The position numbers and the translations under genes were made by a program. The notes below the pieces were generated by a model. The model saw nothing but the letters and a program-made list of their open reading frames with translations. It was not told where the DNA came from and ran no database searches. Below are positions 1 to 5,271 of a stretch of 5,420 nt of DNA, piece after piece. Source of the DNA: CANGYM01 sp044372405 (lineage in GTDB: Bacteria > Pseudomonadota > Alphaproteobacteria > JAJTHO01 > CANGYM01). Location of the stretch: positions 1-5,420 of the forward strand of contig JBILRW010000060.1 of the NCBI GenBank assembly GCA_044372405.1. The letters run 5' to 3'. The number at the start of each line of letters is the position of its first letter. Position 1 is the stretch's first letter.

Positions 1-50
1 CGCCCGCTTCTAAAAAATAGCGACTCTTTTAAAAGCTGAAAAGAAGATAT
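1..50. other. Left-edge non-coding stretch
   Basis: I see no supportable gene here. It contains a 10-base perfect palindrome (CTTTTAAAAG, 26-35). One plus-strand frame is open from the window edge to a TGA at 37-39, giving at most 12 residues, which is too short to call as the tail of a gene. An AT-rich composition separates this stretch from the GC-rich repeat that follows. Confidence 0.4.
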
Positions 51-212
51 AAGCGAGCCTGCGAGCGCCGATCCGGGATCCAGCACATATGCCAAAACGC
101 GAAGCGTTTTGTTCTTTGTTTTTAAGGAGTATATCGGCAAAAGGCTACGCCTTTTGACAGTTGCGCTGGATACCGGATCTGCGCTCACTGCGTTCGCTTG
201 TCCGGGATGACG
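51..212. repeat. Structured intergenic palindromic repeat with two nested hairpins
   Basis: The arms 61-87 and 162-188 are inverted copies of each other, with 23 of 27 positions pairing (mismatches at 62, 69, 77 and 85). Weaker similarity, with one gap, extends out to AAGCGA at 51-56 against TCGCTT at 194-199. Two perfect 8-base-pair hairpins with three-base loops sit inside: 93-111 (CAAAACGC, loop GAA) and 138-156 (CAAAAGGC, loop TAC). TCCGGGAT occurs in both outer parts (72-79 and 201-208). The right edge ends in GTCCGGGATGACG (200-212), which has no partner on the left, so the left terminus looks truncated or diverged. The whole would fold as a cruciform or clover-leaf. It resembles the dispersed non-autonomous palindromic repeats common between alphaproteobacterial genes, but I cannot name the family. 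It lies just downstream of the SPOR gene and might also end its transcript. Confidence 0.8.
93..156. terminator. Pair of A/T-flanked hairpins, possible bidirectional terminators
   Basis: Both small hairpins in the left repeat (93-111 and 138-156) have four A:T pairs outside a three-pair GC core, so either strand reads A-run, GC stem, T-run. That layout resembles weak bidirectional intrinsic terminators. They are the first such structures downstream of the minus-strand SPOR gene, about 100 bases past its stop. The GC core is short and no longer T-tract follows, so the terminator role is a guess; the hairpins themselves are plain in the sequence. Confidence 0.25.
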
Positions 213-255
213 ACGTTGATTCAGATGGTTTTGACAGGTGATTGTTATCATGCGA

Positions 256-879
256 TTACGGCCCCGTCACCTGACAGAACAAGCCAATTTTGGTCAGAAT
301 CATGCAGACATCCCCAGCCTGCTGGGTATCGGGAATATCCACAACATACAGATGATACATGCCCTGCTCCCGCACCAAAGAGGGACGGGCCCCCTGAAAT
401 GTTGGGGGAAAATTCGCCTTGGCCCGGGACCAAGTTTGTCCGGCTTCTTCCTGGCTGGAAAAAAGGCCCAGATCAATCATGGATCCCTTTAGTGAAGACG
501 CCGGCATAAAACGAATATCCGGGGCGGAATCTTCAGCGGGTTTAGCCTCAGAGGGCGCGCCACCTGCAGGAGTCTCAGCATCAGAATCCTCTTCCGCAGG
601 CAGGGGAGGGATAATAGGATTTGCGGGAACAACCGGTTTGGGCAACTTGGTTTTTTTATCATCCAAATGTTCGTAAACGCTCAGCTCTGTATTGGGGATG
701 TCCATGCCTTCGGGATCCTGGGGGCGGACTTTGGTTTCGGCGGTGTCGGGCTTGACAATGGGCACCAGGGCCGATTCCAGGGTATAACGCTGATGGTCCC
801 GATACAGTAAAAAAATCACCAACAAAACCAAGCTGGTGATTAAGACCAAAAAAAACCGTACCCACAGGCGTGCTGACAT
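256..879 (-). CDS. Membrane-anchored SPOR-domain protein
   Basis: This is a 207-residue inner-membrane protein. A short basic N-terminus (MSARLWVR) leads into one hydrophobic segment at about residues 8-26. A low-complexity linker rich in Pro, Ala, Glu and Asp follows (about 35-125), and then a C-terminal SPOR-like domain (about 133-204). That domain shows the family's usual pattern: IDLGLFSSQEEA at its start, YHLYVVDI in the middle and VCMILTKIGLFCQV at the end, including the late Cys (Cys202) common in alphaproteobacterial copies, plus Cys192. SPOR domains bind denuded peptidoglycan glycan strands, often at the division site, so a periplasmic envelope role is likely; the exact job is unknown. 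The ATG is supported by AAGGGA (888-893) eight bases upstream, which overlaps the end of nhaA. The gap to nhaA is 5 bases, implying co-transcription and coupled translation. A run of eight T (sense strand) lies in the membrane-segment codons (848-855). Confidence 0.82.
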   Translation of the reverse strand: MSARLWVRFFLVLITSLVLLVIFLLYRDHQRYTLESALVPIVKPDTAETKVRPQDPEGMDIPNTELSVYEHLDDKKTKLPKPVVPANPIIPPLPAEEDSDAETPAGGAPSEAKPAEDSAPDIRFMPASSLKGSMIDLGLFSSQEEAGQTWSRAKANFPPTFQGARPSLVREQGMYHLYVVDIPDTQQAGDVCMILTKIGLFCQVTGP

Positions 880-884
880 GGGGT

Positions 885-2069
885 TTATCCCTTATCCTGC
901 AGCGGCGTGGCCGAGGGGGCGACAAAACGCAAATACAAAAACCCCATAATCCCGGAAATCAGGGACCCCGTTAAAATCCCCAGACGGCTGAGGGCCTGGA
1001 TATAATAATCGTCAAAGGCCAGGTTACTGATAAAAAGACTCATGGTAAACCCGATACCGGCCAAGAGGCTGGCGCCAAAGAGATGCTCCCACGATGCCCC
1101 CTTGGGCAGGGCAATGACTTTGGTTTTGGCCAGCAGCCACAGCGTGCCAAAAACCCCCAGAGGCTTGCCCAAAATCAACCCCAAACTAATCCCCAGGCTA
1201 AGTGGTAACATCAAAAGATCCGGCGTAAAGCCCCCCAGCGCCACACCCGCCGAGGCCAAACCAAAAATGGGCAAAACGCCGTAAGCCACATAGGGAGAAA
1301 GGCCTTTCTCAGCGCGATTCAGCGGGCTTTCCTCCGGCCGCTTGGGCAGGCGATAGGGCAAGGCTAGCCCCAAAATCACCCCCGCCAGTGTGGCATGAAC
1401 CCCGGATTTCAACATAAAGTACCACAAAAACAAACCCACCAGGACATAAAGGGGGATCACACGGCACGATAACAAATTCATCAATACCAAAACCCCCGTG
1501 GCCGCCACGGCCAGGGTCAGAAAGGACCCCTCAATCCCCGGCGTATAAAACAGCGCAATAACCAAAATGGCCCCCAAATCATCCACCACGGCCACAGTGG
1601 TTAAAAAAACCTTCACCGACGTGGGCACGCGGGATCCCAGTAGGGAAATAATCCCCAGCGCGAACGCAATGTCCGTCGCCGCAGGAATCGCCCATCCGTT
1701 TTGTGTGGCCGGATCCATGCCATTAAATAATGTGTAAATCAATGCCGGCACCGCCATACCGCCCGCCGCCGCAACGGCTGGCAGCATCAACTGGTCAAAA
1801 CGGGCCAGATGGCCGGCTTTGACTTCCCGTTTGATTTCCATCCCCACCAGAAAAAAGAAAATCGCCATCAATCCATCATTGATCCAATCGTGCAGGGATA
1901 ACGTCAGGGGCGCGCTGCTGATGCCAATGCTCAGCGGCGTATGCATCAGGGCCTGAAACAATTCGGATCCCGCGCTGTTCATGATCATCATGGACAGGGT
2001 GGCCGAGAGGAGCAGCATCACACCGCCCGCCGTATCACCAATAAAAATGTTTTTAAGGCGATGGATCAT
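885..2069 (-). CDS. nhaA: Na+/H+ antiporter NhaA
   Basis: This 394-residue protein is close to the 388 residues of E. coli NhaA and should have the same twelve membrane segments. NhaA exports Na+ (or Li+) in exchange for about two H+ across the inner membrane, for sodium tolerance and pH homeostasis. The ion-binding aspartates fall at the same numbers as in E. coli: Asp133 in AATDIAF, and Asp163 and Asp164 in VVDDLGA. Lys302 in GKPLG matches E. coli Lys300, and His225 in KSGVHATLAG is also kept. The pH-sensor cluster is partly altered. GMEIKREV (76-83) keeps Glu78, Arg81 and Glu82, and Glu254 matches Glu252, but E. coli His253 and His256 correspond to Lys255 and Ser258 here. The C-terminal GIGFTMSLFISNLAF is typical of the family. 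The ATG has AGGA nine bases upstream. It is the first gene of a pair with the SPOR gene. Confidence 0.97.
   Translation of the reverse strand: MIHRLKNIFIGDTAGGVMLLLSATLSMMIMNSAGSELFQALMHTPLSIGISSAPLTLSLHDWINDGLMAIFFFLVGMEIKREVKAGHLARFDQLMLPAVAAAGGMAVPALIYTLFNGMDPATQNGWAIPAATDIAFALGIISLLGSRVPTSVKVFLTTVAVVDDLGAILVIALFYTPGIEGSFLTLAVAATGVLVLMNLLSCRVIPLYVLVGLFLWYFMLKSGVHATLAGVILGLALPYRLPKRPEESPLNRAEKGLSPYVAYGVLPIFGLASAGVALGGFTPDLLMLPLSLGISLGLILGKPLGVFGTLWLLAKTKVIALPKGASWEHLFGASLLAGIGFTMSLFISNLAFDDYYIQALSRLGILTGSLISGIMGFLYLRFVAPSATPLQDKG
888..893 (-). promoter_or_regulatory. Ribosome binding site of the SPOR gene, inside the nhaA 3' end
   Basis: On the minus strand this reads AAGGGA, eight bases before the ATG at 877-879. 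It covers the last two sense codons of nhaA and directly abuts its TAA (885-887). Ribosomes finishing nhaA would therefore be sitting on this site, which suggests translational coupling between the two genes. Confidence 0.65.
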
Positions 2070-2071
2070 AA

Positions 2072-2082
2072 AGGAAATTCCT
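2072..2082 (-). promoter_or_regulatory. Ribosome binding site of nhaA within a short dyad
   Basis: On the minus strand this reads AGGAATTTCCT, a perfect dyad with a single central base. Its AGGA (2079-2082) is a Shine-Dalgarno match nine bases before the nhaA ATG (2067-2069). The symmetry is too tight for a stable hairpin by itself, but it could pair between molecules or compete with other leader pairings. Confidence 0.5.
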
Positions 2083-2139
2083 GTATCCGCTGAAAAACAA
2101 AAGGTTTCTTCTGAAAAGAAAACAGCCGAAGAAGCGCCT

Positions 2140-2188
2140 ATCTTACTGTCTGTCCCGCAAAAGGCAATTCGGATTTTTTCGGATTTTT
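2140..2188 (-). promoter_or_regulatory. Candidate sigma-70-type promoter of nhaA with upstream A-tracts
   Basis: Reading the minus strand, a -35-like TTGCCT (2162-2167) and a -10-like TAAGAT (2140-2145) are separated by 16 bases; each matches four of six consensus positions. Directly upstream are two A-runs (six A at 2174-2179 and five at 2184-2188), each followed by TCCG and set ten bases apart, which resembles an UP element or bent DNA. The start site would fall near 2133, giving a leader of about 64 bases before nhaA. The boxes are imperfect and the assignment rests on pattern alone. Confidence 0.38.
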
Positions 2189-2210
2189 AAGGGGCAACTC
2201 ACTTACCCGC

Positions 2211-2305
2211 CATTGCGACTGCGAGGAACGAAGCAGGAAGCAATCCAAAAGGGTCGCCAACAAAGTGTGGATTGCCACGCCTCCTACGGAGGCTCGCAAA
2301 GACAA
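2211..2305. repeat. Palindromic intergenic repeat, copy A (CATTGCGA family)
   Basis: The left arm begins CATTGCGA (2211-2218) and the right arm ends CTCGCAAAG (2293-2301), pairing at seven of eight positions. An inner pair GCAATCC (2240-2246) with GGATTGC (2269-2275) is perfect. A small hairpin GCCTCC-TAC-GGAGGC sits at 2279-2293. The 31 bases 2269-2299 are identical to 5191-5221 in copy B, in the same orientation. Compared with copy B, the left arm carries an extra stretch bounded by CTGC and GCAG (2219-2236). The copy lies between the asmA-like stop and the nhaA promoter and may affect read-through between the two transcription units. Confidence 0.8.
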
Positions 2306-2331
2306 GGGTTCTATGCGCGTCCTAAGACCCC

Positions 2332-4722
2332 CTACCGCCCACCACCGAGCAGCAGGTATTGCCATAAACTTTGATTGTTGATTTGAATATCGGGGCGGGT
2401 GAGGGGTCCATTTACCGTAATCACCATGGGTTTGGCCGCCTGGGGCGATGTAACAGAGGCCCGAAGGGCGACCTGCTGCGCGGCCACGTTCAGGGACCCC
2501 CCCAGGGTGACTTGGGCAGAGGGCAGCGCGATGTCGCCCTGCTGCAAACTCAAAATACCCTGCCGAAAATCGCCCTGAAACCAGGCCGAGCGCACATCCA
2601 GATCTTGCGGGGTCAGGGTTCGACCCAGGGCGGGGCCGGCCAAATTCTGAATTTTTTTCAAAAAAGCGGGGGGGGGACGCAAATTGTTGCCCTTAAAGGA
2701 TCCCTGGCCCGTCACACTCTGAAGATGATCCCGCAAACACGCCCCAAACGAGGCCGTCTTCAGGAAAACCGACGTATTGCCCCCCCAGTCGGGAAACACA
2801 ATGTCCTTCCCCTGCACAGCCATTTCCAAAATGGGCAGGCCCTGTCCCGGCATGATCTGCATTTTCGCCCCCACGCTGCCCCGTCCATGACGACCCGTCA
2901 TAGAAAACTGGGTCCCGGCGGGGGACAGCGATAGTTTCTGATCCACCTGGGTTAAATCCCCATAATCCGGCAGGATCAGACGATCCACCCGCACACGCAT
3001 TTGGGCGTTCATATCCCGGCTGTCTCGCACAGGCAGGGCCAAACCATCCTCCGCATGGCGGCATGAAGTTGAACCCTCTTGGGATGAAAAAAGGGCGGTT
3101 GCTGCCAGCAAAGCGCCCGGGGATAAGGTTGGGGCGTACAAATTGCCCTGCATCATGGGCGGATCCACCGTCAAATCCACGTTGGCCTGGCCGGAAAAGG
3201 GAAAACCCCCCAGGGTGCCCTGCAGGGGAGAGAGCCGCAATTCCTTTTCCCCCCGCACCACCGTCATGCTCACCTGGGTTTCCGGCGAAAGACGATAAGC
3301 GGCCAGACCGTTAAAACGGGGCGGGGCGGTCAGGGCCTCCAGACGGCCCTTAAACGACGCCACAGCGCCAGAGGCACCCCTGTGCCGCAGAATGATTTCA
3401 GGATAGTGGGCATATCCCTGAATTTTTACCTGCATATCCCCATTAAGATGCGCAAAGACTTTGGGGAAATTCGGAAACGACGCCATCAAATCCGTAAAAA
3501 ACGGCCCCGCGGTTTGCACATCCATATTCAGAGACGGCGTGTTGGTGGGATAGGACACGGTGCCGGAAAGGGAAAAACGACCGTCAAGACTGGTTTTTAG
3601 GCGTAACGAGGAGAGGGTAATGGCTTCCCCCGTCACCTGCGCCTCCGTTTCCAGGGTGTGCAAAAGAAGCGGGCCCAGCTTGATTTCTTCGGCCACGATG
3701 TTCAGGTGATACTGATCCTGCAGCCGCCGCAGGGATGAAAACAGGTCCATGGACGATCCTTGAGACAAAGAAAGATACCGCAGACGCAGGCGAATGTCAT
3801 GGCGGGCGCGGCCTTCTTTTTCCGTCTTAATACCCCAGGACCCGGATCCCTCCACCCGTCCCAGGCGCATGGTACTCAGGGTCAAATGCCAGCCATCCTG
3901 ATAATCCGCCGTTATGGTGGCGGCAAAGGGGCCCAAATCATGCTGTCCCGTAATATCCAGGGTCAGCGGATCTGACGCCCGCGCCCGGTGAAAACGCGCC
4001 ACCACGTCTTTCAGGCCATGGGCGGCCTGGCTGCGCAAGGTTAAATCCACAGAATCGGGAACCAGGGTTTCCAAAGAAAGACCGGCAAAACCATCGAAAT
4101 CCTGTCCCGTGTTTTCCTTGATAACCTGCAAATCCCCCGACAGGCTGTCCGGGGACAGGGTGATGGATCCCGCTAACCCCTGCAGGCCCGCTGTGGGGGC
4201 GCGAAAAACAACCTTTCCCCCCGGAATCCAGGACCCAGAAATCAGCCAGTTTTCCCCAAAAACCCAGTCAAAATCCGTTTGCTGGGGACGCATAAACAGG
4301 CGCAGCGCCATCCCCTGGCCCGATAAAACCAGGCGGTTGTCGTCTGTTTTTTTTAGGGAAAAGGTCAGATCTTTTTGGGTGTAAAGGGGGGCGCCGTCCC
4401 TTAAAACCTCCAGCGAAGCCACATGAATCTGATCAAACAGGGCCCGCCCCGTGATCCAACCCTGCCAATCCACGGAAAAGGTAACGTCCCGTAAAACGCC
4501 CTGTAATCCCCGGGGACCTGTCACCACCAGGCCCTGAACAGACAGCCCGCTAACCCTCAGTGTTGATCCCGACGTGGCCCGTATACTCAGTCCCGTTTGG
4601 GATTTTAATGTGGCTAAATGATCGGCGATTCTTTGATCCCAATTCAGGCCATAGGCAACATAGGCCACACCCGCCGCGGCCACCATCCCCCCCACCCATA
4701 GGGCTGCCAGCCATAGACGCAT
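2332..4722 (-). CDS. AsmA-like inner-membrane-anchored periplasmic protein
   Basis: This 796-residue protein has one N-terminal hydrophobic segment (about 3-25, MRLWLAALWVGGMVAAAG) and a long, beta-rich, otherwise soluble remainder. Dense alternating hydrophobic strands and repeated Gly-containing turns fit the AsmA/TamB/YhdP group of bridge-like envelope proteins. The C-terminal part looks like an AsmA C-terminal region: SVTGQGSFKGNNL (669-681), a strand series VTLGGSLNVAAQQVALRASV (738-757), and a closing VNGPLTRPDIQIN (770-782), like the usual 'V.G....P...'. Family members are linked to phospholipid transport and outer-membrane assembly; the role here is inferred. The ATG is the only sensible start, since a TAA lies three codons upstream in the same frame. 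No clear Shine-Dalgarno precedes it, so translation probably depends on re-initiation after the phasin-like gene. A C9/T6/A7 homopolymer cluster lies in codons near residues 682-691. The exact subfamily is unresolved. Confidence 0.8.
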   Translation of the reverse strand: MRLWLAALWVGGMVAAAGVAYVAYGLNWDQRIADHLATLKSQTGLSIRATSGSTLRVSGLSVQGLVVTGPRGLQGVLRDVTFSVDWQGWITGRALFDQIHVASLEVLRDGAPLYTQKDLTFSLKKTDDNRLVLSGQGMALRLFMRPQQTDFDWVFGENWLISGSWIPGGKVVFRAPTAGLQGLAGSITLSPDSLSGDLQVIKENTGQDFDGFAGLSLETLVPDSVDLTLRSQAAHGLKDVVARFHRARASDPLTLDITGQHDLGPFAATITADYQDGWHLTLSTMRLGRVEGSGSWGIKTEKEGRARHDIRLRLRYLSLSQGSSMDLFSSLRRLQDQYHLNIVAEEIKLGPLLLHTLETEAQVTGEAITLSSLRLKTSLDGRFSLSGTVSYPTNTPSLNMDVQTAGPFFTDLMASFPNFPKVFAHLNGDMQVKIQGYAHYPEIILRHRGASGAVASFKGRLEALTAPPRFNGLAAYRLSPETQVSMTVVRGEKELRLSPLQGTLGGFPFSGQANVDLTVDPPMMQGNLYAPTLSPGALLAATALFSSQEGSTSCRHAEDGLALPVRDSRDMNAQMRVRVDRLILPDYGDLTQVDQKLSLSPAGTQFSMTGRHGRGSVGAKMQIMPGQGLPILEMAVQGKDIVFPDWGGNTSVFLKTASFGACLRDHLQSVTGQGSFKGNNLRPPPAFLKKIQNLAGPALGRTLTPQDLDVRSAWFQGDFRQGILSLQQGDIALPSAQVTLGGSLNVAAQQVALRASVTSPQAAKPMVITVNGPLTRPDIQINNQSLWQYLLLGGGR

Positions 4723-4728
4723 GGGCCG

Positions 4729-5094
4729 TTAGACCAGGAAAGAAGAAAGCGCCTGTTTTGTCGTGCCAATGTAGGCATGAAGGCAGCTCGTTAAGGCCTT
4801 TTGAATTTCCCGCTGGGAATAGGTTGAAAAATCCACCTGTTCCTGAAAATTCCCCTGAACCTTGGGCAGGCGTTTTTCAACATAGCCCAGGTTGGCATGA
4901 AAGATGCCCATGGGGGAGGTTTGCCGCAAACACACCTGTAAATGCGCAAAAACATCAGCCACGGTATCGGAAACAATGTGCTGTTGACGCTTGGCCGCCG
5001 CCTGCAGCGCATCCGCCCCCCATTTTTGCAGGGACCGCGCCGCATCAAACTGCGCCTTATAAAGGGATCGCACATCAAAAAATAAGGAAGTCAT
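4729..5094 (-). CDS. Small helical protein, phasin-like
   Basis: This 121-residue protein has no signal peptide or membrane segment and is predicted almost wholly helical. Its layout resembles the phasin family: an N-terminal helix (LYKAQFDAARSLQKWGADAL), a Gln/Arg/Ala-rich helix, a short break 'TSPMGIFHANLGYVEKRL' (59-76) like the 'SP.e....q..y' turn of phasins, and a final helix. Phasins coat polyhydroxyalkanoate granules, but no other granule gene is visible, so the function is tentative and it could be an unrelated helical protein. I chose the ATG at 5092-5094 because GGGA (5103-5106) stands eight bases upstream. A longer in-frame TTG start at 5122-5124 adds ten residues, but AGGA is only one base before it and the codon lies in a hairpin. 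The gene is the first of a pair with the asmA-like gene, six bases downstream. Confidence 0.62.
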   Translation of the reverse strand: MTSLFFDVRSLYKAQFDAARSLQKWGADALQAAAKRQQHIVSDTVADVFAHLQVCLRQTSPMGIFHANLGYVEKRLPKVQGNFQEQVDFSTYSQREIQKALTSCLHAYIGTTKQALSSFLV

Positions 5095-5102
5095 AGGATT
5101 CG

Positions 5103-5106
5103 TCCC
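5103..5106 (-). promoter_or_regulatory. Ribosome binding site deciding the phasin-like start
   Basis: On the minus strand this reads GGGA, eight bases before the ATG at 5092-5094. It favours that ATG over the upstream TTG at 5122-5124, whose nearest AGGA is only one base away. Confidence 0.45.
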
Positions 5107-5107
5107 G

Positions 5108-5125
5108 CTTGATTTTTCTATCAAG
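5108..5125 (-). promoter_or_regulatory. Leader hairpin upstream of the phasin-like gene
   Basis: A perfect six-base-pair stem (CTTGAT/ATCAAG) with a six-base loop ends 13 bases before the phasin-like ATG and just upstream of its ribosome binding site. It is separate from the neighbouring palindromic repeat. It could stabilise the mRNA 5' end or influence initiation; no ligand or regulator can be inferred. Confidence 0.35.
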
Positions 5126-5132
5126 TCCTACA

Positions 5133-5231
5133 CACACCGTCATTGCGAGCGTAGCGAAGCAATCCAGAAATGCCAAATCGCAAAAATACTGGATTGCCAC
5201 GCCTCCTACGGAGGCTCGCAATGACGGTGTG
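5133..5231. repeat. Palindromic intergenic repeat, copy B (CATTGCGAG family)
   Basis: The outer arms 5133-5150 and 5214-5231 are perfect 18-base inverted copies. An inner perfect nine-base pair joins 5159-5167 (GCAATCCAG) and 5189-5197 (CTGGATTGC). A nested hairpin GCCTCC-TAC-GGAGGC lies at 5201-5215. The left arm includes GCGTAGCGAAGC, a common core of dispersed repeats of this style in alphaproteobacteria and other bacteria. It is better preserved than copy A at 2211-2305, with which it shares 31 identical bases in the right arm. It fills most of the gap upstream of the phasin-like gene, so that gene's promoter is either inside it or very close to it; I could not identify promoter boxes. 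Confidence 0.85.
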
Positions 5232-5271
5232 CGTAAGTTCTGGCCTAATGTTTCGCATGTTCTGACCGGGG

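Noticed and set aside
154..182. TTGACA at 154-159 as a plus-strand promoter
   Set aside because: No -10-like box lies at a suitable distance, and the hexamer overlaps the end of a repeat hairpin with no plus-strand gene following.
231..251. TTGACA at 231-236 with TATCAT at 246-251
   Set aside because: The spacing is only nine bases and it points into the antisense of the SPOR gene.
2138..2365. Minus-strand open frame of 75 codons between nhaA and the asmA-like gene
   Set aside because: It is composed of repeat A, the promoter region and an out-of-frame end of the asmA-like gene; no ribosome binding site or protein pattern supports it.
2371..2934. Long plus-strand open frame of 187 codons opposite the asmA-like gene
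   Set aside because: It is fully antisense to a well-supported gene, its translation is Gly/Arg/Gln-rich with no domain pattern, and GC-rich genes commonly leave such open frames on the other strand.
4560..5096. Plus-strand open frame of 178 codons
   Set aside because: It spans the phasin-like/asmA-like junction in antisense, and its Pro/His/Arg-rich translation does not look like a folded protein.
5095..5124. Ten-residue N-terminal extension of the phasin-like protein from a TTG start
   Set aside because: The AGGA is one base from the TTG, the codon is buried in a hairpin, and the internal ATG has a better spaced GGGA.
51..5231. The repeats as CRISPR or an insertion sequence
   Set aside because: There are no regularly spaced direct repeats with spacers and no transposase frame; each repeat is a single palindromic unit.
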